From the NCBI GenBank assembly GCA_030533445.1, contig JARPUW010000286.1, forward strand, positions 62,001 through 126,000: DNA of 64,000 nucleotides. The letters run 5' to 3'. Source of the DNA: Cyprinodon diabolis. Lineage: Eukaryota > Chordata > Actinopteri > Cyprinodontiformes > Cyprinodontidae. Of the stretch, positions 1-12,236 are shown in pieces; within the stretch, counting starts at the first letter, position 1, and the number at the start of each line of letters is the position of its first letter. The translations under genes and the position numbers were made by a program. A model generated the notes under the pieces. That model searched no databases. It saw only the letters and a program-made list of their open reading frames with translations, and was not told where the DNA came from.

Positions 1-81
1 TATATTGTTAGTTTTCAGCTCTAGATGATTGCCAGAAAAGATCATGGCTGTATCATTAATGGTTTGTCTGTTACAACTCCA

Positions 82-128
82 GAGGCCAAAATGGCATTAT
101 CTCACTGTGAAAAGAGCGTTTTGGCCTC
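82..128. repeat. Nested dyad within each monomer (first copy shown)
   Basis: GAGGCCAAAA (82-91) and TTTTGGCCTC (119-128) are exact reverse complements separated by 27 bases. Inside the loop TCACTGTGA (102-110) is itself a palindrome with four-base arms, centred at 106, one base from the outer centre at 105. The pattern recurs in nearly every monomer. GCTGC monomers (Q, G) shorten the outer arms to seven bases; GAGCATT monomers (A, A') lengthen them to eleven. The CACCGTG change of V'' alters only the centre base of the inner palindrome. Confidence 0.9.
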
Positions 129-534
129 AACCTTCTGTTTTGAAGCTTGTAACCAAAAACATCTGCTCAAATCTACTTTATATTGTTAGTTTTCAGCTCT
201 AGATGATTGCCAGAAAAGATCATGGCTGTATCATTAATGGTTTGTCTGTTACAACTCCAGAGGCCAAAATGGCATTATCTCACTGTGAAAAGGGCGTTTT
301 GGCTGCAACCTTCTGATTTGAAGCTTGGAACCAAAAACATCTGCTCAAATCGACTTTATATTGTTAGTTTTCAGCTCTAGATGATTGCCAGAAAAGAGCA
401 TGGCTGTATCGTTAATGGTTTGTCTGTTACAACTCCAGAGGCCAAAATGGCATTATCTCACTGTGAAAAGAGCGTTTTGGCCTCAACCTTCTGATTTGAA
501 GCTTGGAACCAAAAACATCTGCTCAAATCTACTT

Positions 535-1596
535 TATATTGTTAGTTTTCAGCTCTAGATGATTGCCAGAAAAGATCATGGCTGTATCATTAATGGTTTG
601 TCTGTTACAACTCCAGAGGCCAAAATAGCATTATCTCACTGTGAAAAGAGCGTTTTGGCCTCAACATCTGATTTGAATCTTGGAACCAAAAACATCTGCT
701 CAAATCTACTTTATATTGTTAGTTTTCAGCTCTAGATGATTGCCAGAAAAGATCATGGTTGTATCATTAATGGTTTGTCTGTTACAACTCCAGAGGCCAA
801 AATAGCATTATCTCACTGTGAAAAGAGCGTTTTGGCCTCAACATCTGATTTGAAGCTTGGAACCAAAAAAATCTGCTCAAATCGACTTTATATTGTTAGT
901 TTTCAGCTCTAGATGATTGCCAGAAAAGATCATGGCTGTATCATTAATGGTTTGTCTGTTACAACTCCAGAGGCCAAAATGGCATTATCTCACTGTGAAA
1001 AGAGCGTTTTGGCCTCAGCTTCTGATTTGAAGCTTGGAACCAAAAACATCTGCTCAAATCGACTTTATATTGTTAGTTTTCAGCTCTAGATGATTGCCAG
1101 AAAAGATCATGGCTGTATCATTAATGGTTTGTCTGTTACAACTCCAGAGGCCAAAATAGCATTATCTCACTGTGAAAAGAGCGTTTTGGCCTCAACATCT
1201 GATTTGAATCTTGGAACCAAAAACATCTGCTCAAATCTACTTTATATTGTTAGTTTTCAGCTCTAGATGATTGCCAGAAAAGATCATGGTTGTATCATTA
1301 ATGGTTTGTCTGTTACAACTCCAGAGGCCAAAATAGCATTATCTCACTGTGAAAAGAGCGTTTTGGCCTCAACATCTGATTTGAAGCTTGGAACCAAAAA
1401 AATCTGCTCAAATCGACTTTATATTGTTAGTTTTCAGCTCTAGATGATTGCCAGAAAAGATCATGGCTGTATCATTAATGGTTTGTCTGTTACAACTCCA
1501 GAGGCCAAAATGGCATTATCTCACTGTGAAAAGAGCGTTTTGGCCTCAGCTTCTGATTTGAAGCTTGGAACCAAAAACATCTGCTCAAATCGACTT
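535..1596 (+). repeat. Tandem duplication of the S-U-V triplet (2 x 531 bp)
   Basis: Monomers at 535, 712 and 889 (S with GAATC ending CTA; U with GGTTG and the ACCAAAAAAA form; V with CAGCTT ending CGA) are followed directly by the same three at 1066, 1243 and 1420. No difference was seen at any diagnostic site, including the uncommon seven-A form in both U copies, so this is a young event. Confidence 0.88.
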
Positions 1597-2305
1597 TATA
1601 TTGTTAGTTTTCAGCTCTAGATGATTGCCAGAAAAGATCATGGCTGTATCATTAATGGTTTGTCTGTTACAACTCCAGAGGCCAAAATGGCATTATCTCA
1701 CTGTGAAAAGAGCGTTTTGGCCTCAGCTTCTGATTTGAAGCTTGGAACCAAAAACATCTGCTCAAATCTACTTTATATTGTTAGTTTTCAGCTCTAGATG
1801 ATTGGCAGAAAAGATCATGGCTGTATCGTTAATGGTTTGTCTGTTACAACTCCAGAGGCCAAAATGGCATTATCTCACTGTGAAAAGAGCGTTTTGGCCT
1901 CAACCTTCTGATTTGAAGCTCCGAACCAAAAACATCTGCTCAAATCTACTTTATATTGTTAGTTTTCAGCTCTAGATGATTGCCAGAAAAGATCATGGCT
2001 GTATCATTAATGGTTTGTCTGTTACAACTCCAGAGGCCAAAATAGCTTTATCTCACTGTGAAAAGAGCGTTTTGGCCTCAACATCTGATTTGAAGCTTGG
2101 AACCAAAAACATCTGCTCAAATCGACTTTATATTGTTAGTTTTCAGCTCTAGATGATTGCCAGAAAAGATCATGGCTGTATCATTAATGGTTTGTCTGTT
2201 ACAACTCCAGAGGCCAAAATGGCATTATCTCACTGTGAAAAGAGCGTTTTGGCCTCAACTTCTGATTTGAAGCTTGGAACCAAAAACATCTGCTCAAATC
2301 GACTT

Positions 2306-5300
2306 TATATTGTTAGTTTTCAGCTCTAGATGATTGCCAGAAAAGATCATGGCTGTATCATTAATGGTTTGTCTGTTACAACTCCAGAGGCCAAAATGGC
2401 ATTATCTCACTGTGAAAAGAGCGTTTTGGCCTCAACCTTCTGTTTTGAAGCTTGTAACCAAAAACATCTGCTCAAATCTACTTTATATTGTTAGTTTTCA
2501 GCTCTAGATGATTGCCAGAAAAGATCATGGCTGTATCATTAATGGTTTGTCTGTTACAACTCCAGAGGCCAAAATGGCATTATCTCACTGTGAAAAGGGC
2601 GTTTTGGCTGCAACCTTCTGATTTGAAGCTTGGAACCAAAAACATCTGCTCAAATCGACTTTATATTGTTAGTTTTCAGCTCTAGATGATTGCCAGAAAA
2701 GAGCATGGCTGTATCGTTAATGGTTTGTCTGTTACAACTCCAGAGGCCAAAATGGCATTATCTCACTGTGAAAAGAGCGTTTTGGCCTCAACCTTCTGAT
2801 TTGAAGCTTGGAACCAAAAACATCTGCTCAAATCTACTTTATATTGTTAGTTTTCAGCTCTAGATGATTGCCAGAAAAGATCATGGCTGTATCATTAATG
2901 GTTTGTCTGTTACAACTCCAGAGGCCAAAATAGCATTATCTCACTGTGAAAAGAGCGTTTTGGCCTCAACATCTGATTTGAATCTTGGAACCAAAAACAT
3001 CTGCTCAAATCTACTTTATATTGTTAGTTTTCAGCTCTAGATGATTGCCAGAAAAGATCATGGTTGTATCATTAATGGTTTGTCTGTTACAACTCCAGAG
3101 GCCAAAATAGCATTATCTCACTGTGAAAAGAGCGTTTTGGCCTCAACATCTGATTTGAAGCTTGGAACCAAAAACATCTGCTCAAATCGACTTTATATTG
3201 TTAGTTTTCAGCTCTAGATGATTGCCAGAAAAGATCATGGCTGTATCATTAATGGTTTGTCTGTTACAACTCCAGAGGCCAAAATGGCATTATCTCACTG
3301 TGAAAATAGCGTTTTGGCCTCAACATCTGATTTGAATCTTGGAACCAAAAACATCTGCTCAAATCTACTTTATATTGTTAGTTTTCAGCTCTAGATGATT
3401 GCCAGAAAAGATCATGGTTGTATCATTAATGGTTTGTCTGTTACAACTCCAGAGGCCAAAATAGCATTATCTCACTGTGAAAAGAGCGTTTTGGCCTCAA
3501 CATCTGATTTGAAGCTTGGAACCAAAAACATCTGCTCAAATCGACTTTATATTGTTAGTTTTCAGCTCTAGATGATTGCCAGAAAAGATCATGGCTGTAT
3601 CATTAATGGTTTGTCTGTTACAACTCCAGAGGCCAAAATGGCATTATCTCACTGTGAAAATAGCGTTTTGGCCTCAGCTTCTGATTTGAAGCTTGGAACC
3701 AAAAACATCTGCTCAAATCGACTTTATATTGTTAGTTTTCAGCTCTAGATGATTGCCAGAAAAGATCATGGCTGTATCATTAATGGTTTGTCTTTTACAA
3801 CTCCAGAGGCCAAAATAGCATTATCTCACTGTGAAAAGAGCATTTTGGCCTCAACATCTGATTTGAAGCTTGGAACCAAAAACATCTGCTCAAATCTACT
3901 TTATATTGTTAGTTTTCAGCTCTAGATGATTGCCAGAAAAGATCATGGCTGTATCATTAATGGTTTGTCTGTTAAAACTCCAGAGGCCAAAATAGCATTA
4001 TCTCACTGTGAAAAGAGCGTTTTGGCCTCAACATCTGATTTGAAGCTTGGAACCAAAAACATCTGCTCAAATCTACTTTATATTGTTAGTTTTCAGCTCT
4101 AGATGATTGCCAGAAAAGATCATGGCTGTATCATTAATGGTTTGTCTGTTACAACTCCAGAGGCCAAAATGGCATTATCTCACTGTGAAAAGAGCGTTTT
4201 GGCTGCAACCTTCTGATTTGAAGCTTGGAACCAAAAACATCTGCTCAAATCTACTTTATATTGTTAGTTTTCAGCTCTAGATGATTGCCAGAAAAGATCA
4301 TGGCTGTATCATTAATGGTTTGTCTGTTACAACTCCAGAGGCCAAAATGGCATTATCTCACTGTGAAAAGAGCGTTTTGGCCTCAGCTTCTGATTTGAAG
4401 CTTGGAACCAAAAACATCTGCTCAAATCTACTTTATATTGTTAGTTTTCAGCTCTAGATGATTGCCAGAAAAGATCATGGCTGTATCATTAATGGTTTGT
4501 CTGTTACAACTCCAGAGGCCAAAATGGCATTATCTCACTGTGAAAAGAGGGTTTTGGCCTCAACTTCTGATTTGAAGCTTGCAACCAAAAACATCTGCTC
4601 AAATCTACTTTATATTGTTAGTTTTCAGCTCTAGATGATTGCCAGAAAAGATCATGGCTGTATCATTAATGGTTTGTCTGTTACAACTCCAGAGGCCAAA
4701 ATAGCATTATTTCACTGTGAAAAGAGCGTTTTGGCCTCAACATCTGATTTGAAGCTTGGAACCAAAAAAATCTGCTCAAATCGACTTTATATTGTTAGTT
4801 TTCAGCTCTAGATGATTGCCAGAAAAGATCATGGCTGTATCATTAATGGTTTGTCTGTTACAACTCCAGAGGCCAAAATGGCATTATCTCACTGTGAAAA
4901 GAGCGTTTTGGCCTCAGCTTCTGATTTGAAGCTTGGAACCAAAAACATCTGCTCAAATCGACTTTATATTGTTAGTTTTCAGCTCTAGATGATTGCCAGA
5001 AAAGATCATGGCTGTATCAATAATGGTTTGTCTGTTACAACTCCAGAGGCCAAAATGGCATTATCTCACTGTGAAAAGAGCGTTTTGGCCTCAGCTTCTG
5101 ATTTGAAGCTTGGAACCAAAAACATCTGCTCAAATCTACTTTATATTGTTAGTTTTCAGCTCTAGATGATTGGCAGAAAAGATCATGGCTGTATCATTAA
5201 TGGTTTGTCTGTTACAACTCCAGAGGCCAAAATGGCATTATCTCACTGTGAAAAGAGCGTTTTGGCCTCAACCTTCTGATTTGAAGCTCCGAACCAAAAA

Positions 5301-7447
5301 CATCTGCTCAAATCTACTTTATATTGTTAGTTTTCAGCTCTAGATGATTGCCAGAAAAGATCATGGCTGTATCATTAATGGTTTGTCTGTTACAACTCCA
5401 GAGGCAAAAATAGCTTTATCTCACTGTGAAAAGAGCGTTTTGGCCTCAACATCTGATTTGAAGCTTGGAACCAAAAACATCTGCTCAAATCGACTTTATA
5501 TTGTTAGTTTTCAGCTCTAGATGATTGCCAGAAAATATCATGGCTGTATCATTAATGGTTTGTCTGTTACAACTCCAGAGGCCAAAATGGCATTATCTCA
5601 CTGTGAAAAGAGCGTTTTGGCTGCAACCTTCTGATTTGAAGCTTGGAACCGAAAACATCTGCTCAAATCGACTTTATATTGTTAGTTTTCAGCTCTAGAT
5701 GATTGCCAGAAAAGAGCATGGCTGTATCGTTAATGGTTTGTCTGTTACAACTCCAGAGGCCAAAATGGCATTATCTCACTGTGAAAAGAGCGTTTTGGCC
5801 TCAACCTTCTGATTTGAAGCTTGGAACCAAAAACATCTGCTCAAATCTACTTTATATTGTTAGTTTTCAGCTCTAGATGATTGCCAGAAAAGATCATGGT
5901 TGTATCATTAATGGTTTGTCTGTTACAACTCCAGAGGCCAAAATAGCATTATCTCACTGTGAAAAGAGCGTTTTGGCCTCAACATCTGATTTGAAGCTTG
6001 GAACCAAAAACATCTGCTCAAATCGACTTTATATTGTTAGTTTTCAGCTCTAGATGATTGCCAGAAAAGATCATGGCTGTATCATTAATGGTTTGTCTGT
6101 TACAACTCCAGAGGCCAAAATGGCATTATCTCACTGTGAAAAGAGCGTTTTGGCCTCAGCTTCTGATTTGAAGCTTGGAACCAAAAACATCTGCTCAAAT
6201 CGACTTTATATTGTTAGTTTTCAGCTCTAGATGATTGCCAGAAAAGATCATGGCTGTATCATTAATGGTTTGTCTGTTACAACTCCAGAGGCCAAAATGG
6301 CATTATCTCACTGTGAAAAGAGCGTTTTGGCCTCAACCTTCTGATTTGAAGCTTGGAACCAAAAACATCTGCTCAAATCTACTTTATATTGTTAGTTTTC
6401 AGCTCTAGATGATTGCCAGAAAAGATCATGGCTGTATCATTAATGGTTTGTCAGTTACAACTCCAGAGGCCAAAATAGCATTATCTCACTGTGAAAAGAG
6501 CGTTTTGGCCTCAACATCTGATTTGAAGCTTGGAACCAAAAAAATCTGCTCAAATCGACTTTATATTGTTAGTTTTCAGCTCTAGATGATTGCCAGAAAA
6601 GATCATGGCTGTATCATTAATGGTTTGTCTGTTACAACTCCAGAGGCCAAAATGGCATTATCTCACTGTGAAAAGAGCGTTTTGGCCTCAGCTTCTGATT
6701 TGAAGCTTGGAACCAAAAACATCTGCTCAAATCGACTTTATATTGTTAGTTTTCAGCTCTAGATGATTGCCAGAAAAGATCATGGCTGTATCATTAATGG
6801 TTTGTCTGTTACAACTCCAGAGGCCAAAATGGCATTATCTCACTGTGAAAAGAGCGTTTTGGCCTCAGCTTCTGATTTGAAGCTTGGAACCAAAAACATC
6901 TGCTCAAATCTACTTTATATTGTTAGTTTTCAGCTCTAGATGATTGGCAGAAAAGATCATGGCTGTATCGTTAATGGTTTGTCTGTTACAACTCCAGAGG
7001 CCAAAATGGCATTATCTCACTGTGAAAAGAGCGTTTTGGCCTCAACCTTCTGATTTGAAGCTCCGAACCAAAAACATCTGCTCAAATCTACTTTATATTG
7101 TTAGTTTTCAGCTCTAGATGATTGCCAGAAAAGATCATGGCTGTATCATTAATGGTTTGTCTGTTACAACTCCAGAGGCCAAAATAGCTTTATCTCACTG
7201 TGAAAAGAGCGTTTTGGCCTCAACATCTGATTTGAAGCTTGGAACCAAAAACATCTGCTCAAATCGACTTTATATTGTTAGTTTTCAGCTCTAGATGATT
7301 GCCAGAAAAGATCATGGCTGTATCATTAATGGTTTGTCTGTTACAACTCCAGAGGCCAAAATGGCATTATCTCACTGTGAAAAGAGCGTTTTGGCCTCAA
7401 CTTCTGATTTGAAGCTTGGAACCAAAAACATCTGCTCAAATCGACTT
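2306..7447 (+). repeat. 29-monomer segment opening with type T
   Basis: The order is T Q R S U V'/S U V' A B G W D J V W X Y G R U V E J V W X Y Z, 5142 bp. It begins like the 13-monomer segment to its left, then gains an A-B-G-W-D run shared with 8513-9398 and all R* segments. It holds a clear chimeric monomer at 3194. It also has many single-copy changes: TTATTTCAC near 4710, CAATAATGG near 5018, GGCAAAAATAG near 5403, AATATCATGG near 5535, ACCGAAAAC near 5648 and GTCAGTTAC near 6450. This makes it more diverged than the segments on its right. Confidence 0.88.
3194..3370 (+). repeat. Chimeric monomer V'/S
   Basis: The left part has TGGCATT and AATAGCG, the signature of V' (as at 3548, 8336 and 28908). 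The right part has AACATC, GAATC and CTA, the signature of S. The order around it is S U V'/S U V', where the sister segment at 7982-8512 has only S U V'. This is what an exchange between V' on one copy and S on another, two monomers out of register, would leave. Confidence 0.85.
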
Positions 7448-9575
7448 TATATTGTTAGTTTTCAGCTCTAGATGATTGCCAGAAAAGATCATGGCTGTAT
7501 CATTAATGGTTTGTCTGTTACAACTCCAGAGGCCAAAATGGCATTATCTCACTGTGAAAAGAGCGTTTTGGCCTCAACCTTCTGTTTTGAAGCTTGTAAC
7601 CAAAAACATCTGCTCAAATCTACTTTATATTGTTAGTTTTCAGCTCTAGATGATTGCCAGAAAAGATCATGGCTGTATCATTAATGGTTTGTCTGTTACA
7701 ACTCCAGAGGCCAAAATGGCATTATCTCACTGTGAAAAGGGCGTTTTGGCTGCAACCTTCTGATTTGAAGCTTGGAACCAAAAACATCTGCTCAAATCGA
7801 CTTTATATTGTTAGTTTTCAGCTCTAGATGATTGCCAGAAAAGAGCATGGCTGTATCGTTAATGGTTTGTCTGTTACAACTCCAGAGGCCAAAATGGCAT
7901 TATCTCACTGTGAAAAGAGCGTTTTGGCCTCAACCTTCTGATTTGAAGCTTGGAACCAAAAACATCTGCTCAAATCTACTTTATATTGTTAGTTTTCAGC
8001 TCTAGATGATTGCCAGAAAAGATCATGGCTGTATCATTAATGGTTTGTCTGTTACAACTCCAGAGGCCAAAATAGCATTATCTCACTGTGAAAAGAGCGT
8101 TTTGACCTCAACATCTGATTTGAATCTTGGAACCAAAAACATCTGCTCAAATCTACTTTATATTGTTAGTTTTCAGCTCTAGATGATTGCCAGAAAAGAT
8201 CATGGTTGTATCATTAATGGTTTGTCTGTTACAACTCCAGAGGCCAAAATAGCATTATCTCACTGTGAAAAGAGCGTTTTGGCCTCAACATCTGATTTGA
8301 AGCTTGGAACCAAAAACATCTGCTCAAATCGACTTTATATTGTTAGTTTTCAGCTCTAGATGATTGCCAGAAAAGATCATGGCTGTATCATTAATGGTTT
8401 GTCTGTTACAACTCCAGAGGCCAAAATGGCATTATCTCACTGTGAAAATAGCGTTTTGGCCTCAGCTTCTGATTTGAAGCTTGGAACCAAAAACATCTGC
8501 TCAAATCGACTTTATATTGTTAGTTTTCAGCTCTAGATGATTGCCAGAAAAGATCATGGCTGTATCATTAATGGTTTGTCTTTTACAACTCCAGAGGCCA
8601 AAATAGCATTATCTCACTGTGAAAAGAGCATTTTGGCCTCAACATCTGATTTGAAGCTTGGAACCAAAAACATCTGCTCAAATCTACTTTATATTGTTAG
8701 TTTTCAGCTCTAGATGATTGCCAGAAAAGATCATGGCTGTATCATTAATGGTTTGTCTGTTAAAACTCCAGAGGCCAAAATAGCATTATCTCACTGTGAA
8801 AAGAGCGTTTTGGCCTCAACATCTGATTTGAAGCTTGGAACCAAAAACATCTGCTCAAATCTACTTTATATTGTTAGTTTTCAGCTCTAGATGATTGCCA
8901 GAAAAGATCATGGCTGTATCATTAATGGTTTGTCTGTTACAACTCCAGAGGCCAAAATGGCATTATCTCACTGTGAAAAGAGCGTTTTGGCTGCAACCTT
9001 CTGATTTGAAGCTTGGAACCAAAAACATCTGCTCAAATCTACTTTATATTGTTAGTTTTCAGCTCTAGATGATTGCCAGAAAAGATCATGGCTGTATCAT
9101 TAATGGTTTGTCTGTTACAACTCCAGAGGCCAAAATGGCATTATCTCACTGTGAAAAGAGCGTTTTGGCCTCAGCTTCTGATTTGAAGCTTGGAACCAAA
9201 AACATCTGCTCAAATCTACTTTATATTGTTAGTTTTCAGCTCTAGATGATTGCCAGAAAAGATCATGGCTGTATCATTAATGGTTTGTCTGTTACAACTC
9301 CAGAGGCCAAAATGGCATTATCTCACTGTGAAAAGAGGGTTTTGGCCTCAACTTCTGATTTGAAGCTTGCAACCAAAAACATCTGCTCAAATCTACTTTA
9401 TATTGTTAGTTTTCAGCTCTAGATGATGGCCAGAAAAGATCATGGCTGTATCATTAATGGTTTGTCTGTTACAACTCCAGAGGCCAAAATGGCATTATCT
9501 CACTGTGAAAAGAGCGTTTTGGCCTCAACTTCTGATTTGAAGCTTGGAACCAAAAACATCTGCTCAAATCGACTT
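7448..9575 (+). repeat. Third T-led run, 12 monomers
   Basis: The order is T Q R S U V' A B G W D N. It matches 2306-4610 except that it lacks the V'/S-U insertion and continues from D into N (GATGGCC) instead of J. The A and B copies share the marks TCTTTTAC plus GAGCATT and GTTAAAACTC with those at 3725 and 3902, confirming common descent. The S monomer at 7982 carries a private TTTTGACCTC change that shortens the right dyad arm. Confidence 0.87.
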
Positions 9576-11705
9576 TATATTGTTAGTTTTCAGCTCTAGA
9601 TGATTGCCAGAAAAGATCATGGCTGTATCATTAATGGTTTGTCTGTTACAACTCCAGAGGCCAAAATGGCATTATCTCACTGTGAAAAGAGCGTTTTGGC
9701 CTCAACTTCTGATTTGAAGCTTGGAACCAAAAACATCTGCTCAAATCGACTTTATATTGTTAGTTTTCAGCTCTAGATGATTGCCAGAAAAGATCATGGC
9801 TGTATCATTAATGGTTTGTCTGTTACAACTCCAGAGGCCAAAATGGCATTATCTCACTGTGAAAAGAACGTTTTGGCCTCAACCTTCTGATTTGAAGCTT
9901 GGAACCAAAAACATCTGCTCAAATCTACTTTATATTGTTAGTTTTCAGCTCTAGATGATTGCCAGAAAAGATCATGGCTGTATCATTAATGGTTTGTCTG
10001 TTACAACTCCAGAGGCCAAAATGGCATTATCTCACTGTGAAAAGAGCGTTTTGGCCTCAACATCTGATTTGAAGCTTGGAACCAAAAACATCTGCTCAAA
10101 TCGACTTTATATTGTTAGTTTTCAGCTCTAGATTATTGCCAGAAAAGATCATGGCTGTATCATTAATGGTTTGTCTGTTACAACTCCAGAGGCCAAAATG
10201 GCATTATCTCACTGTGAAAAGAGCGTTTTGGCTGCAACCTTCTGATTTGAAGCTTGGAACCAAAAACATCTGCTCAAATCGACTTTATATTGTTAGTTTT
10301 CAGCTCTAGATGATTGCCAGAAAAGATCATGGCTGTATCATTAATGGTTTGTCTGTTACAACTCCAGAGGCCAAAATGGCATTATCTCACTGTGAAAAGA
10401 GCGTTTTGGCCTCAGCTTCTGATTTGAAGCTTGGAACCAAAAACATCTGCTCAAATCTACTTTATATTGTTAGTTTTCAGCTCTAGATGATTGCCAGAAA
10501 AGACCATGGCTGTATCGTTAATGGTTTGTCTGTTACAACTCCAGAGGCCAAAATGGCATTATCTCACTGTGAAAAGGGCGTTTTGGCTGCAACCTTCTGA
10601 TTTGAAGCTTGGAACCAAAAACATCTGCTCAAATCGACTTTATATTGTTAGTTTTCAGCTCTAGATGATTGCCAGAAAAGATCATGGCTGTATCATTAAT
10701 GGTTTGTCTGTTACAACTCCAGAGGCCAAAATGGCATTATCTCACTGTGAAAAGAGCGTTTTGGCCTCAACTTCTGATTTGAAGCTTGGAACCAAAAACA
10801 TCTGCTCAAATCGACTTTATATTGTTAGTTTTCAGCTCTAGATGATTGCCAGAAAAGATCATGGCTGTATCATTAATGGTTTGTCTGTTACAACTCCAGA
10901 GGCCAAAATGGCATTATCTCACTGTGAAAAGAACGTTTTGGCCTCAACCTTCTGATTTGAAGCTTGGAACCAAAAACATCTGCTCAAATCTACTTTATAT
11001 TGTTAGTTTTCAGCTCTAGATGATTGCCAGAAAAGATCATGGCTGTATCATTAATGGTTTGTCTGTTACAACTCCAGAGGCCAAAATAGCATTATCTCAC
11101 TGTGAAAAGAGCGTTTTGGCCTCAACATCTGATTTGAAGCTTGGAACCAAAAACATCTGCTCAAATCGACTTTATATTGTTAGTTTTCAGCTCTAGATTA
11201 TTGCCAGAAAAGATCATGGCTGTATCATTAATGGTTTGTCTGTTACAACTCCAGAGGCCAAAATGGCATTATCTCACTGTGAAAAGAGCGTTTTGGCTGC
11301 AACCTTCTGATTTGAAGCTTGGAACCAAAAACATCTGCTCAAATCGACTTTATATTGTTAGTTTTCAGCTCTAGATGATTGCCAGAAAAGATCATGGCTG
11401 TATCATTAATGGTTTGTCTGTTACAACTCCAGAGGCCAAAATGGCATTATCTCACTGTGAAAAGAGCGTTTTGGCCTCAGCTTCTGATTTGAAGCTTGGA
11501 ACCAAAAACATCTGCTCAAATCTACTTTATATTGTTAGTTTTCAGCTCTAGATGATTGCCAGAAAAGACCATGGCTGTATCGTTAATGGTTTGTCTGTTA
11601 CAACTCCAGAGGCCAAAATGGCATTATCTCACTGTGAAAAGAGCGTTTTGGCCTCAACCTTCTGATTTGAAGCTCCGAACCAAAAACATCTGCTCAAATC
11701 TACTT
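9576..11705 (+). repeat. Six-monomer tandem duplication (period 1065 bp)
   Basis: Two copies run 9576-10640 and 10641-11705, each Z H I G W plus a CGTTA monomer. Both G monomers (10108, 11173) carry the rare TTATTGCC change found nowhere else in the window, and both CGTTA monomers (10463, 11528) carry GACCATGG. The copies differ at the I monomer (TGGCATT at 9931, TAGCATT at 10996) and in the right half of the sixth monomer: GGGCG, GCTGC, CGA at 10463, but GAGCG, CTCCG, CTA at 11528. Confidence 0.87.
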
Positions 11706-12236
11706 TATATTGTTAGTTTTCAGCTCTAGATGATTGCCAGAAAAGATCATGGCTGTATCATTAATGGTTTGTCTGTTACAACTCCAGAGGCCAAAATAGC
11801 TTTATCTCACTGTGAAAAGAGCGTTTTGGCCTCAACATCTGATTTGAAGCTTGGAACCAAAAACATCTGCTCAAATCGACTTTATATTGTTAGTTTTCAG
11901 CTCTAGATGATTGCCAGAAAAGATCATGGCTGTATCATTAATGGTTTGTCTGTTACAACTCCAGAGGCCAAAATGGCATTATCTCACTGTGAAAAGAGCG
12001 TTTTGGCCTCAACTTCTGATTTGAAGCTTGGAACCAAAAACATCTGCTCAAATCGACTTTATATTGTTAGTTTTCAGCTCTAGATGATTGCCAGAAAAGA
12101 TCATGGCTGTATCATTAATGGTTTGTCTGTTACAACTCCAGAGGCCAAAATGGCATTATCTCACTGTGAAAAGAGCGTTTTGGCCTCAACTTCTGATTTG
12201 AAGCTTGGAACCAAAAACATCTGCTCAAATCGACTT
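11706..12236 (+). repeat. Y Z Z monomers
   Basis: Three 177-bp monomers follow the six-monomer duplication: Y (TAGCTTT, AACATC) and two Z (AACTT, ending CGA) with no visible difference at diagnostic sites. The Y Z Z H G K run recurs at the far right of the window (62592-63656). Confidence 0.85.

Larger units (their letters stand above)
1..2305 (+). repeat. 13-monomer segment opening with type T
   Basis: The monomer order is T Q R S U V S U V W X Y Z, 2305 bp, four of the 13 being 178 bp. The T monomer (TTCTGTTTTG and CTTGTAACC) recurs only at 2306 and 7448, so it marks three related segments at the left of the window. The S U V triplet is present twice in a row here (535-1065 and 1066-1596). 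The last four monomers, W X Y Z, recur as a set at 6739-7447 and, with variants, further right. Confidence 0.9.

Noticed and set aside
1..178. CENP-B box
   Set aside because: The core CGGG and the TTCG half of the known box are both absent from the monomer types on either strand.
139..178. Pol III B-box-like sequence on the minus strand (GGTTCCAAGCT), suggesting a tRNA-derived SINE origin
   Set aside because: Three of eleven bases disagree with the consensus and no A box lies at a normal distance; chance similarity is more likely.
1..178. Assignment to a known satellite of Arabidopsis, Brassica, sturgeon or another group on length and the HindIII site
   Set aside because: Length and one restriction site are shared by many unrelated satellites, and I cannot match the monomer sequence from memory. 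A search against Repbase/Dfam and the nucleotide databases would decide.
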